Below are positions 49,327-59,380 of a stretch of DNA of 64,000 bases, in pieces. The stretch spans positions 279,750 to 343,749 of the forward strand of contig NZ_BDCH01000025.1 of the NCBI RefSeq assembly GCF_001613405.1. The letters are read 5' to 3'. The DNA is from Nocardia crassostreae (GTDB lineage: Bacteria; Actinomycetota; Actinomycetes; Mycobacteriales; Mycobacteriaceae). The notes beneath the pieces were generated by a model. That model ran no database searches and was not told the origin of the DNA. It worked only from the letters and a program-made list of their open reading frames with translations. The position numbers and the translations under genes are program-made. Each line of letters begins with the position of its first letter. The first letter of the stretch is position 1.

Positions 49327-50954
49327 ATGACCACCCGACTGCTCGGCGCACTGGCCGCCGCCACCCTGCTCACCGCGGGTATCACCGCGAGCGATATCCC
49401 CGCCACCGCCGTGCCCATTCCCGGCGGGCAGGCCACCACGATCTTCATTCCGGGCGCGGACGGGGTGCGGTTGAACGCCGTCATCACCGCACCGGCCGAC
49501 ATTGCCACACACCGGAATCCGCTGGTGTTGCAGCCTTCGGGCTGGGGCATGCCCGCCATGGGCAGCATCGGCTCCGCCTACCGGCTGTCCAGCGGCGAGA
49601 ACTTCATCTCGATCGAATACACAGCGCGCGGCATGTACCTGTCCGAGGGCGAGGTCGATCTGCTCGGCGAACGGGATGTCGCGGACGCCTCCGCCGTCAT
49701 CGACTGGGCCATAGCGAATTTGAACGTCGATCCCGACCGCATCGCGATTGCGGGCGGCTCCTACGGCGCGGGCATGAGCGTGCTGGCGGCCGCGCACGAT
49801 CCGCGCATCAAGGCGATCGTCGCCGACTCCCCGCCCGGGGACGCGGCCGAGGCCCTGGCACCGAACGGCACCCCAAGACCGGCGGACCGATCGCGCTCGC
49901 GCTGGCCGGTGCGGCTACCAATCGGTACAGCGCGGAACTGGTCCGGCGCGGCCTCGACGCGATTCTCGGCAATGGCACGGCCTTCGACACGCTGTCCAAT
50001 CGCTATCTGCTGGCCGACGCCATCCCGCGGCTCAATGCCAATGGCACCGCGGTATACCTGGCGCACGACTGGCAGGACAGCCTGTGGCCGGTCGGGCCGG
50101 TCTATGCCATGTTCGATCAGCTGACCGGACCGAAGATGCTGTACCTGGTCCCGGGCGACCACTCCACCGGCGGCGGCCCGGGCCAGGTCGCGGGACTGCC
50201 GAATGCGATCTGGGATGCCGGAATTCGCTGGCTCGACCACCACGTCAACGGGGCGGACAATGGCATCGACCGTGAACCGGTGGTCACCATCCTGCCCGCC
50301 AATCGGGGCGAGTTCGCGCGCTTCGCCTCGGTGGCCGAGGTCGCGCACGCCGTCCGCGAATTCGCGCTGTCGGCCCCGACCGCCGGGGTGCTGGGCGCGG
50401 ATCCGGCCGAATCCTGGAGTCAGCCCCTGCTTTCCGGTCCGACCACCGCGGTCGCGGCCATCCCCTATGTGAGCGGCACCCTCGCTCAGCTGGGCTTCGC
50501 ACCGGCGACGGCCTTGGGCACCGTCGACCGCAATCTCGCCGGGGTCTGGCATTCCACGCCCTTCGCAAATGGTGGTGTGGTGTCCGGGATTCCGCGACTG
50601 CGCCTGACCGTGACGCCGTCGAGTTCGGCGGTGACCCTGATCGGCATTCTGTACGACGAGGATCCCCATGGCAGCGGCACGACCATCAGCTACCTTCCCA
50701 TCACCCGGCACGGGTTGACCCCGGGCGTCCCGGCCGAGATCGAATGGGAACTCGCGCCGACGTATTGGAATCTCGCACCGGGGCACCGGCTCGCGCTCAC
50801 CGTCACCACCCAGGATCCGATTCCGTTCCAGAGCTCCACCCCGATGGGCAGCGTGGTCGTGTTCGGCGCGCCGTCGGTGGCCGAGATCCCGATATCCGGA
50901 TCATGGAGCCCATGCGGCACGAATTGCTTCGAATGCTGGGCAGAGCGGCGCTGA
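49327..50954 (+). pseudogene. Secreted CocE/NonD-type (S15-like) hydrolase, frameshifted
   Basis: After a signal peptide (LLGALAAATLLTAGITAS) the first frame encodes an alpha/beta hydrolase with the GGSYGAGMSVLAA nucleophile elbow near residue 145. Near 49871-49874 sense moves to another frame, which continues PKTGGPIALALAGAATNRYS, LVPGDHSTGG (catalytic His) and a beta-sandwich C-terminal domain ending near 50954. One C missing from a C run (ACCCCAAG) explains the shift. Intact, it would be about 543 residues. The C-terminus overlaps the GH20 start. It is an extracellular ester or amide hydrolase of unknown substrate in the aga island. Confidence 0.8.
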
Positions 50955-52459
50955 GCCTGTGCGTGCTGCCGCTACTGCCCACACCGGACGCCGGGGCGGA
51001 CGCGGTCGCCGCCCTGCCGGTGACGGTGCCGAGCGTGCGGCAATTCGACTCGCGCCCAGGTGAGTTCGTGCTCGGCGCGCGTCCGCGCATCGTGGCATCG
51101 GAGGCGGCTCGCGGCACCGCGCAGCGCCTGGCCGAGGATATGACGCGCACCGGGCGCCCCATCGCCGTGACCTCCGGCGCGCCGGGTCCCGGCGATCTGG
51201 TGCTGCGCATCGACGAGTCGGCTCCGGAGCAGGCCGAGTCGTATCGCATCGATATCGGCGACGCCGTGATCGCGACGGCCTGCACCCACCGGGGCGCGGT
51301 GCACGCGACACAGACTCTCCTGCAATGGTTCTCGCAGACCACGAGGCTGCCCGCCGGTACGGTCACCGACTGGCCCGACTACGCCGAACGCGGGCTGCTC
51401 CTCGATGTCGGCCGCAAATTCCTCAGCGTGGACTGGATCAAACAGCGCATCCGGGAGATGGCCTACTACCGGATGAACCTGCTGCAGCTGCACCTCTCGA
51501 ACCACTACGGGTTCCGCCTGGCCAGCGAGTCCCATCCGGAGATCACCTCCGCCGAGCATTACAGCCGCGCCGATATCGCCGAAATCCTGTCCTACGCCGA
51601 TCAATACGGCATAGAAGTAGTGCCCGAGATCGGCTTTCCGGGGCATATGAACGCCATCCTGGCCCCGCATCCGGAACTGGTCCTGCATCCCGCGACCACC
51701 AGCCCGCTCGACGCCCTCACCGACGCGCTGCTCGCGGGCACCGCCGAAGGCCGGATCGATATCACCCACCCGGACGCGCGCCCGCTCATCGAAGACCTGC
51801 TGCGCGAATTCCTCCCGCTGTTCCCGGGCCACTACTTCCATCTGGGCGGCGACGAGTACATCAGCGATTTCGGCCGCTTCCCCCAGCTCGGCGCGTACGC
51901 GCGCGCCACGCTCGGCCCGGAGTTCGACGCCCCCGATCTGGTGGCCGATCTCTTCAACTGGGCCAATGGCATCGTGCGCTCGTACGGCAAGACCGCCCGC
52001 ATGTGGAACGACGGCGTCCCGCACGCCCGCATCACCGTGGACCGCTCCGTCGTCGTGGACTTCTGGACCTCCGGCAGCGGCCGGGCGCCCTGGATCGGCA
52101 ATGAGCACGGTCCGGAGTCCTTCGCCGATGCGGGCTACACCCTCAGCAATGCGGCCTTCACCCCCACCTATTGGGTCACCGGGGGTCTCGCGGCAAACCT
52201 GAACTCCCCGCCCGAACTGCTCTACGCCTGGGATCCCGGCCTTTTCGTCAATGGCACCCGCCTGCGTCCCGACCAACGCGCCCGCCTGCTCGGGTCGAAG
52301 GTCTTCGTCTGGTGCGACGATCCGAACGCCAAGACCGAACTGGAGATGATCGCCCCCGTCCGCGCCCGCCTGCCCATCATGGCGCAGCAGCTCTGGCGGG
52401 GAACCGACACGCCCTATCCGGACTTCACTCGGCGCGTCGGCGCTGTCGGCCTGCCCTGA
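50903..52459 (+). CDS. Secreted beta-N-acetylhexosaminidase (GH20)
   Basis: This protein of about 518 residues has a signal peptide (RAALSLCVLPLLPTPDAGADA), a GH20 N-terminal alpha/beta domain, and a TIM barrel with DVGRKFLSVDWIKQ, the LHLSNHYGFR segment and the catalytic HLGGDEY pair (Asp-Glu) near residue 314. It removes terminal beta-GalNAc or GlcNAc from glycans outside the cell, feeding the amino-sugar importer in this island. ATG 50912 (GGAG four bases upstream) is an alternative to 50903; both overlap the hydrolase end. Confidence 0.93.
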   Translation: MEPMRHELLRMLGRAALSLCVLPLLPTPDAGADAVAALPVTVPSVRQFDSRPGEFVLGARPRIVASEAARGTAQRLAEDMTRTGRPIAVTSGAPGPGDLVLRIDESAPEQAESYRIDIGDAVIATACTHRGAVHATQTLLQWFSQTTRLPAGTVTDWPDYAERGLLLDVGRKFLSVDWIKQRIREMAYYRMNLLQLHLSNHYGFRLASESHPEITSAEHYSRADIAEILSYADQYGIEVVPEIGFPGHMNAILAPHPELVLHPATTSPLDALTDALLAGTAEGRIDITHPDARPLIEDLLREFLPLFPGHYFHLGGDEYISDFGRFPQLGAYARATLGPEFDAPDLVADLFNWANGIVRSYGKTARMWNDGVPHARITVDRSVVVDFWTSGSGRAPWIGNEHGPESFADAGYTLSNAAFTPTYWVTGGLAANLNSPPELLYAWDPGLFVNGTRLRPDQRARLLGSKVFVWCDDPNAKTELEMIAPVRARLPIMAQQLWRGTDTPYPDFTRRVGAVGLP

Positions 52460-52589
52460 CTCCGACTGTCCACCGGCAGAGGCGATTTGGGCATAACGCC
52501 CGTTTTCTCCGGGTCGCCAGCGGGCGAACGACCGCTGTGCAAAGGCCATAGTGAATTTCGTTGCCAATCGGAGATATTGGCGGGGCAAT

Positions 52590-53042
52590 ATGGCCGCCGT
52601 GCCCTCGCTTCCACCGAAACACCTGCTGTTGCAGGCCTGCCGCGGACTGCCGCCCGACGACCATCCGGTACTGCGCTGCGCCGGGCTACTCGCGGATCTG
52701 CACGAGCGGCGTTTGACGGCGGATGCGGGCACGACCGCGCCCATCGATCACGATCGGGCGCTGCTGGTGCACGATATCGACCGCTGGGTGGCGGCCGAAC
52801 TGCCCAAGGCCGAGCGCGATGCGCATCTGCACACCGAGACGGTGGGCACGGTGGTGGACCGCCTCGCCCAGTTCTCCGCCCTGGCCTACCTCACCCTGAC
52901 CACCGCGCCCGATGACGCCGTCAACGATGCCGCACAACGCCTCTCCGAATTGGCCCTCGCCTACGAACATCTGGCGCACGAACTGGCCGCGGGCCATCGG
53001 CGCCTGCCCAATCTGACCGGGAACCGGGAGTACGAGTACTGA
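52590..53042 (+). CDS. DUF4254-family protein
   Basis: This 150-residue helical protein has KHLLLQACRGLPPDDHPVLR near the start, VHDIDRWVAAELP and HTETVGTVVDRLAQFSALAY, the DUF4254 pattern common in mycobacteria and nocardiae. Function is unknown. ATG 52590 is preferred over ATG 52551, which would add mostly Arg/Asn-rich residues. The 130 bases upstream hold no gene. Confidence 0.83.
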   Translation: MAAVPSLPPKHLLLQACRGLPPDDHPVLRCAGLLADLHERRLTADAGTTAPIDHDRALLVHDIDRWVAAELPKAERDAHLHTETVGTVVDRLAQFSALAYLTLTTAPDDAVNDAAQRLSELALAYEHLAHELAAGHRRLPNLTGNREYEY

Positions 53043-53096
53043 ACGCGCCGCCGGTGACGCACAGCGAGGAGGCGGGCGGGATTTCGCTGTGAGCCG

Positions 53097-54639
53097 CTAG
53101 ACCTCGGCGGGCTCCCCGGCGGCCGCGCCCTTGGGTAGCAGTGCGCGGATGGCGTCGATGGTGTCGGCCTGGTCCGGTTCCTTGTCCGGGCGGTAGCGGA
53201 CCACCCGGGCGAAACGCAGCGCCACCTCACCCAGATAGCGGGGACTGACCTGCACGCCGTCGATGGCGATCTCGACGACCAGCTCCGGGCGCAGGTAGAC
53301 GGTGGTGGCGTCGCGCTCGCGTTCGTGGCGCGGGAATTCCGCCGTCTGCCATTGCAGCAGGGCATCGGTCAAGCCCTTGAAGGTCTTGCCGACCATGATC
53401 GGTTCACCGCCGTCCGGATTCCGCGCGCCCAGATGCAGATTGGACAGGTACCCGGTACGACGGCCGTATCCCCATTCCGCGCCCAGCACCACCAGGTCGA
53501 GGGTGTGCGTGGGTTTGATCTTCTGCCAGGCGCGCCCGCGCCGCCCGGCGGCATAGGGCGCGTCCAGCGATTTGATCATGATGCCCTCGTGTCCGGCCGC
53601 CAGCGCGCCGTCGAAATATTCGGCGGCCGCCTCCGGATCGGGCGTGATGAGCGCGGGAATGCTCAGCCCGCCCGCCACTTTCGTGAGCGCCGCGCGCCGT
53701 TCCCGCAACGGGGCATCGAGCAGGTCGACGCCGTCCAGGTGCAGGCAGTCGAAGAAGTAGGGGTGCAGCAGCAGCTCCTGTGCGCTGGTCGCGCCGAACC
53801 GGCTCATGGTCTCCTGGAACGGGCGCAGCCGCCCGGAATCATTGAGCGCCAGCGTTTCCCCGTCGAGCACCACGCTGTCGCAATCGAGGTCCCACACCAG
53901 GCCCACCAATTCGGGCACGCTCGCGGTGATATCGCGCAGCGTGCGCGTGAACACCCACACTTGCTCACCCCGGCGGTGCACCTGAATGCGCGCACCGTCC
54001 ATTTTGTGCTCGACGCTGACCGCGCCCTCGAATTCGGCCATGGCCGCATCCAGCGCGGCCCCAGGCGAGGCCAGCATGGGCTGGATCGGCCGTCCCACCT
54101 CCAGACGGAATTCGGCCAGCGCCGCCGCACCGCCGGTGCGCGCCGCCACCGCCGTCACCGGCAGCCGCCCGGACAGCATGTGCGCCCGCCGCACCGCGTC
54201 GATCGGCACCTCGAAGGCCGCCGCCACCGCCTCGGCCACGATCGCGGTCAGCGCGCCCTGCCGCATTTCCCCGGTGAGCAGGCGGAGCAGGAAGTCGTGC
54301 TCGTCCCGGGTCGCGGCCGTGAACAGGGTCTCCAGCAGTTCGCGCCGCCGGGCCGCCGACCCGCTGCCGCTCACCGTGGCCAGTTCGGTGAACACCCGGT
54401 CCACCGCGCCCACGGTCAGGGTCGCGGTCGCCGCCGGGGGGCGCCTCCATCGAGGTCAGCGTCCGCCATCCGGCGCCGATCCGCCCCTGTGGCAATTCGC
54501 CGGAAATCCACGCCACGACCTGCGCCAATTCATCCGGCGCGGTCGCGGCGAGCAATTCCGCCAAGGTTTTGGTCTTGTTCTTTCGCGACGAGGTGGCCCG
54601 CACCGCCGTCGACGCTTCCACCACATCCGACAAGAGCAC
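53097..54639 (-). pseudogene. ligB: ATP-dependent DNA ligase LigB-like, single-base frameshift
   Basis: If one base is removed, the gene encodes 513 residues, matching mycobacterial LigB (about 507): an N-terminal helical domain (LLSDVVEASTAVRATSSRKN), catalytic-Lys motif EHKMDGARIQVHRRG, LDGETLAL, KSLDAPYAAGRRG and the C-terminal OB fold. A run of six C (minus strand, 54436-54441) where five are needed splits it into an N-terminal piece and a 438-residue downstream frame that can start at an internal GTG. That downstream piece retains the nucleotidyltransferase and OB domains and might still be made. The gene is divergent from ramB. Confidence 0.87.
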
Positions 54640-54724
54640 GTTCCGACGGTAACCCCGGGCACCGACAAAAGCCGTGCTAATTTCCCGATTGGCACGCCTG
54701 CGAAACCGCCCATAAACTGGGCAC

Positions 54725-56137
54725 ATGGCCAAGACTTACGTCGGTGCGCGGCTTCGTCAGCTGCGTACCGAACGCGGGCTGAGCCAGGTCTCCCTGGCCA
54801 AGAAGCTGGAGATTTCGGCGAGCTACCTGAACCAGATCGAACACGACGTCCGCCCGCTCACCGTACCGGTCCTGCTGCGCATCAGCGAGGTCTTCGGGGT
54901 GGACGCGGGATTCTTCTCCTCCCAGGACGACACCCGCCTGATCGCGGAACTGCAGGAAGTGGTGATGGATCAGGAATTGGGCATCGAGGCCGATGCCCAG
55001 GAAATCGCCGAAATGGTTTCCGCGCATCCGGGTTTGGCGCGCGCCATGGTCAATATGCACCGCCGCTACCGCAATACCACCGCGCAGCTGGCCGCGGCCA
55101 CCGAGGACCGCTTCTCCCCCGACGGCTCCGGTTCCGGCGCCATCTCCAAACCGCACGAGGAAGTGCGCGATTACTTCTATCAGCGCCAGAACTACATTCA
55201 CGAACTCGACACCGCCGCCGAAGAGCTGACCAATCGCATGCGCTTCCACGGCGGCGATCTCAAACGCGAAATCCCGCGCCGGTTGACCACCGCGCACGGC
55301 GTCCAGATCGTCGAGCGCATCGATCTGGGTGACGGGCTGCTCCATCGCTACGATCCGGAGCAGCGCCGCCTGGAGATCGCACCGCATCTCTCGGGCGGGC
55401 AGCGGGTCTTCAAACTGGCCGCGGAACTGGCCTATCTGGAATGCGGCGACCTCATCGAAAAGCTCGTCGAGGAGGGCAATTTCTCCAGTCCGGAATCCCG
55501 GGTGCTGGCGAAACTGGGCCTGGCCAACTACTTCGCGGCGGCCACCGTCCTGCCCTACACCCATTTCCACGAAGTGGCCGAGGATTTCCGCTACGACATC
55601 GAACGGCTGTCGGCGTTCTTCACCCAGAGCTACGAGACCATCTGCCATCGGCTGTCCACCCTGCAACGGCCGAAGCTACGCGGCGTCCCGTTCTCCTTCG
55701 TCCGCGTGGACCGCGCGGGCAATATGTCGAAACGCCAGTCCGCCACCGGATTCCACTTCTCCTCCTCCGGCGGCACCTGCCCGCTGTGGAACGTCTACGA
55801 GACCTTCGCCTATCCGGCGAAGATCATGACCCAGATCGCCCAGATGCCCGACGGCCGCAAGTACCTGTGGGTCGCCCGCACCGTGGAGCGCCGCGCCACC
55901 CGCTACGGCGAGCCGAGCAAGATCTTCGCCATCGGCCTGGGCTGCGAACTCCGCCACGCCGGTCGCGTCGTCTACGCCGACGGCCTGGACCTCAACGACC
56001 CCAAGGCCACTCCCATCGGCGCGGGCTGCCGGGTCTGCGAACGCACCAAATGCCCGCAGCGCGCCTTCCCGCCGCTGGGCAAGACCCTCGATATCAGCGA
56101 ACACCGAAGCTCCATCTCCCCCTACGTCATTCAATGA
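54725..56137 (+). CDS. ramB: RamB-family regulator of acetate metabolism
   Basis: This 470-residue protein has an N-terminal XRE helix-turn-helix (LRQLRTERGLSQVSLAKKLE, SYLNQIEHDVRPLTV), an IrrE/short-chain-fatty-acid-regulator-type domain (ELAYLECGDLIEKLV, ANYFAAATVLPY) and a C-terminal Cys motif GAGCRVCERTKCPQRAFP. In corynebacteria and mycobacteria RamB represses glyoxylate-cycle genes including isocitrate lyase. aceA lies 28 kb away in this window with RamB-like boxes. No Shine-Dalgarno precedes ATG 54725, and TAAACT sits six bases upstream, which suggests a leaderless transcript. Confidence 0.93.
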   Translation: MAKTYVGARLRQLRTERGLSQVSLAKKLEISASYLNQIEHDVRPLTVPVLLRISEVFGVDAGFFSSQDDTRLIAELQEVVMDQELGIEADAQEIAEMVSAHPGLARAMVNMHRRYRNTTAQLAAATEDRFSPDGSGSGAISKPHEEVRDYFYQRQNYIHELDTAAEELTNRMRFHGGDLKREIPRRLTTAHGVQIVERIDLGDGLLHRYDPEQRRLEIAPHLSGGQRVFKLAAELAYLECGDLIEKLVEEGNFSSPESRVLAKLGLANYFAAATVLPYTHFHEVAEDFRYDIERLSAFFTQSYETICHRLSTLQRPKLRGVPFSFVRVDRAGNMSKRQSATGFHFSSSGGTCPLWNVYETFAYPAKIMTQIAQMPDGRKYLWVARTVERRATRYGEPSKIFAIGLGCELRHAGRVVYADGLDLNDPKATPIGAGCRVCERTKCPQRAFPPLGKTLDISEHRSSISPYVIQ

Positions 56138-56164
56138 CCTATTCGATGACGGATTCGATGGCTA
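56129..56164 (+). repeat. Three imperfect 12-bp tandem repeats across the ramB stop
   Basis: ATTCAATGACCT, ATTCGATGACGG and ATTCGATGGCTA follow each other directly and include the ramB TGA (56135-56137). Confidence 0.7.
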
Positions 56165-56240
56165 TTTGTTGTCGGTATCCGGAGTTAATGTCTTCCCGCC
56201 AGCCAATTGGTTGTCGGGGAGATAAGGGATCAAGAACTAC

Positions 56241-56849
56241 ATGCAGATCAGGAAGTTCGCTGCCACGGCATTGCTGAGCATCGGCGCCATGGCGATTACC
56301 GGGGGCACCGTGTACGCGGCTCCCGCCGAGCAGGGAATCGACTTCGCCATCAATCGATCCGAGGACGGGCGGGAGCTGAAGGTCGAGTTGACCGGCGGCA
56401 CCTTCGCGCTCACCGAGGATGCGGTGACCATCGCCGACGCCACGGGCGCGGTGGTTTCGAGCCTGCCCCTGGCGGTCGAGCACGAGGGCTATGTGGTGTC
56501 CATGCGGCCGCGGTTGGCGAACGGCGGCGTCACGCTGGTGGCGGAGCCGCAGGTGCAGCCGGTCGGCCAATGGCTGCCCACCTCGCCGCGGTCGCGCAGC
56601 ACGCAGATCGGCATGGGAATCGGTGCGACACTGGGGCTCATCGGCGGATTCGTCGTGGGCCTGGTCATCGCGGTGGCGACCATGGGCATCGGAGTCCTCG
56701 CGATTCCCTTCACCGGTCTGATCGGCGCGCTCATCGGCGGCGCGATCGGCGCGGGGGCCGGTGGGGCGATCCCGAACGACGACCGCCAGGGCGGCTGGTA
56801 CTACCAGTGGGACTGCCAGCGCTTCGGCAACTACGAGTACTGCCACTGA
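56241..56849 (+). CDS. Exported protein with glycine-zipper membrane segment
   Basis: The protein has 202 residues. A signal peptide (TALLSIGAMAITGGTVYA) precedes a beta-rich domain of about 80 residues, followed by a long Gly-rich hydrophobic region (MGIGATLGLIGGFVVGLVIA, then LIGALIGGAIGAGAGGA) and a short tail with Cys residues (WDCQRFGNYEYCH). Such glycine zippers pack in membranes. It resembles exported nocardial proteins of unknown function. ATG 56241 follows AAGGGATC. The gene ends before a 16-bp terminator hairpin. Confidence 0.75.
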   Translation: MQIRKFAATALLSIGAMAITGGTVYAAPAEQGIDFAINRSEDGRELKVELTGGTFALTEDAVTIADATGAVVSSLPLAVEHEGYVVSMRPRLANGGVTLVAEPQVQPVGQWLPTSPRSRSTQIGMGIGATLGLIGGFVVGLVIAVATMGIGVLAIPFTGLIGALIGGAIGAGAGGAIPNDDRQGGWYYQWDCQRFGNYEYCH

Positions 56850-56866
56850 CGGATACACCGCGCGCA

Positions 56867-56902
56867 ACGGGCCGGTGTCAGCGAGCGCTGACACCGGCCC
56901 GT
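56867..56902 (+). terminator. 16-bp perfect terminator hairpin
   Basis: Arms 56867-56882 and 56887-56902 are exact reverse complements with a 4-base GAGC loop, 17 bases after the preceding stop. The remaining 217 bases before urtA hold no gene and should contain its promoter. Confidence 0.8.
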
Positions 56903-57119
56903 CCGCGTTTCGACCCCTCACCTGCGCGAACCTCGGAACCGACGACTCGAACCGGCTTGCGGTGAGCGCAAATTCACGCCGCGGAAACATCGGCAATCGG
57001 ACCGTCACCGAGAGTCATTCCGGCGCAATACCTCCCGTTTACCGTTCTGCCCACGAATACAGGCGCTGTATACGCAGCGGTATTCGCTGAACATCGTGAA
57101 GTGAGAAGGGTCCGCCCCC

Positions 57120-58394
57120 ATGCAAGATTCCATCCGTCGAGATCGCTCGCGGCGCCTGATCAAGGCGATCACCATCCCCACCGCGCTGGCCCTGTCCGCG
57201 GTGCTCATCACCGGCTGCGGATCGCGCGACAGCGATACCGCCACCGGATCCGATGCGGCGTCCTGCGTCGATACGTCGAAGGACACCATCAAGATCGGGT
57301 CCCTGCACTCGCTGACCGGCACCATGGCCATCTCCGAGGTGACCGTCGCCAACTCCACCAAGCTCGCCGTGGATCAGATCAATGCCGCGGGCGGCGTCCT
57401 GGGCAAGAAGATCGAGATCGTGCTGGAGGACGGCGCGTCGGATCCGAAGACCTTCGCGGAGAAGGCCGAGAAGCTCATCTCCTCGGACTGCGTGGCCGCG
57501 GTGTTCGGCGGCTGGACCTCGTCGAGCCGCAAGGCCATGAAGCCCTAGTTCGAATCGCTGAACTCGCTGCTCTACTACCCCGTCCAGTACGAGGGCCTGG
57601 AGGACAGCAAGAACATCTTCTACACCGGCGCCACCACCAATCAGCAGATCGTCCCGGCCCTGGACTACCTGAAGCAGAAGGGCATCACCTCCCTCTACCT
57701 GGTGGGCTCGGACTACGTCTTCCCGCAGACCGCCAATCGCGAGATCAAGGCGTGGGCCGCCGCCAACGGCATGGAGATCAAGGGCGAGGATCTGGCCCCG
57801 CTGGGCTCCACCGACTTCTCCACCATCGTGAACAAGGTGCGTTCCGCCAAGGCGGGCGCGGTGTTCAACACCCTCAACGGCGACTCCAATGTCGCCTTCT
57901 TCCGCGAGTACGCCAACGCGGGCCTGAAAGCCGCCGATATGCCGGTGGTTTCGGTGTCCATCGCCGAGGAGGAGGTCGCGGGCATCGGCGTGCAGAACAT
58001 TGTCGGCCAGCTGACCGCGTGGAACTACTACCAGACCGTCGACTCCCCGGTGAACAAGGCGTTCGTCGACGCCTACAAGGCCGCCTTCGGCGCCGGTAAG
58101 CCCACCTCCGATCCGATGGAGGCCGCCTACGCCTCGGTCTTCCTGTGGAAGAACACCGTCGAGAAGGCGAAGTCCTTCGCCGTGGCCGATATTCAGGCCA
58201 ATGCCGACGGCGTCAGCTTCGAGGCGCCCGAGGGCACCGTCGTGATCGACGGCTCCAACCACCACATCACCAAGACCGCCCGCATCGGCGAGATCCGCGC
58301 CGACGGCCTCATCTACACGGTGTGGGACTCCGGCAAGGCCGTGGTGCCGGACCCCTACCTGAAGTCCTACGAGTGGGCCAAGGGCCTCAAGTAA
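57120..58394 (+). pseudogene. urtA: Urea-type ABC transporter substrate-binding protein UrtA with in-frame TAG
   Basis: The 424-codon frame begins with a lipoprotein signal (LALSAVLITGCGS) and matches UrtA: KIGSLHSLTGTMAISE, AVFGGWTSSSRKAMKP, YYPVQYEGLEDSKNIFYTGA, NQQIVPALDYL and the long C-terminal lobe. A TAG at 57546-57548 separates KAMKP from FESLNSLLYY with no frame change. Untreated, it yields 142 residues, too short to bind ligand. UrtA captures urea (or short amides) outside the membrane for UrtBCDE. ATG 57120 lies eight bases after GAAGGGT. Confidence 0.88.
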
Positions 58395-58417
58395 TTCGGT
58401 AAGCAGCCGACGAGGGG

Positions 58418-58450
58418 CGGCCGGTGCGGGAATCACTCCCGCACCGGCCG
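58418..58450 (+). terminator. 14-bp hairpin between urtA and urtB
   Basis: Arms 58418-58431 and 58437-58450 are perfect complements with a 5-base loop, 23 bases after the urtA stop. It probably attenuates transcription into urtBCDE or stabilises the urtA message, as is common after binding-protein genes. Confidence 0.7.
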
Positions 58451-58495
58451 TACGGCAGCACCACCGCCCACCGGAAGAACTCAGAGGTACACATT

Positions 58496-59380
58496 ATGGA
58501 AGTCGTTGTCGGACAGCTCTTCACGGGCTTGAGTCTCGGCTCGATTCTGCTGCTCGCCGCGCTGGGCCTGTCGCTGACCTTCGGTCAGATGGGCGTGATC
58601 AATATGGCGCACGGCGAGTTCATCATGGCCGGTTGCTACACCACATTCGTTGTGCAACAGGTTTTTTCGTCCACGGGCGTGGCGCTGATCATCTCCCTTT
58701 TCGCCGGTTTCCTGGTCGGCGGCCTGCTGGGCGCGGCCCTGGAAATGGGGCTCATCCGCTGGATGTACGACCGGCCGCTGGACACCCTGCTGGTCACCTT
58801 CGGCGTCGGCCTGATCCTGCAGCAGGCGGCGCGCAATATCTTCGACGCGCAGGCCAAGAACGTATCGATCCCGGACTTCCTGACCGGCGGTATCGACATT
58901 CTCGGCACCGTGGTCCCCAAGACCCGCATCTTCATCATGGTGCTGGCCGTCCTCGCGGTGATCGCCCTGGCCACCGCGCTCAAGACCACCTCGCTGGGCC
59001 GCCGCATCCGCGCCGTGGTCCAGAACCGCAATCTCGCCGAAACCTCCGGCATCTCCAGCCGTTTCACCGATGTCAGCACCTTCTTCATCGGTTCCGGGCT
59101 GGCCGCCGTCGCCGGGGTGGCGCTCACCCTCATCGGCTCCACCAGCCCCACCATCGGCCAGTCCTATCTCGTCGACGCCTTCCTCGTGGTGGTGATCGGC
59201 GGCCTCGGCCAGATCAAGGGCACCGTCATCGCGGCCTTCGGTATGGGCCTGCTGAATTCGTTCGTCGAATACTCGACCACCGCGTCGGTCGCCAAGGTGA
59301 TCGTCTTCGTGGTGATCGTGATCTTCCTGCAGGTGCGCCCGCAGGGTCTGTTCACCGTCCGCACGAGGAGCCTGGCATGA
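58496..59380 (+). CDS. urtB: Urea-type ABC transporter permease UrtB
   Basis: This 294-residue LivH-like permease has eight or so helices: LFTGLSLGSILLLAALGLSL at the start, the family segment MGVINMAHGEFIMAG, and the cytoplasmic loop QNRNLAETSGISSR. It forms the membrane channel with UrtC. ATG 58496 follows AGAGG. Its stop overlaps urtC by four bases (ATGA). Confidence 0.94.
   Translation: MEVVVGQLFTGLSLGSILLLAALGLSLTFGQMGVINMAHGEFIMAGCYTTFVVQQVFSSTGVALIISLFAGFLVGGLLGAALEMGLIRWMYDRPLDTLLVTFGVGLILQQAARNIFDAQAKNVSIPDFLTGGIDILGTVVPKTRIFIMVLAVLAVIALATALKTTSLGRRIRAVVQNRNLAETSGISSRFTDVSTFFIGSGLAAVAGVALTLIGSTSPTIGQSYLVDAFLVVVIGGLGQIKGTVIAAFGMGLLNSFVEYSTTASVAKVIVFVVIVIFLQVRPQGLFTVRTRSLA

Noticed and set aside
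45364..58394. Genetic-code change or programmed read-through of TAG/TGA
   Set aside because: Stops end many other genes normally in this window (TGA, TAG and TAA all used), and no common context surrounds the in-frame stops. Mutation or assembly error is simpler.
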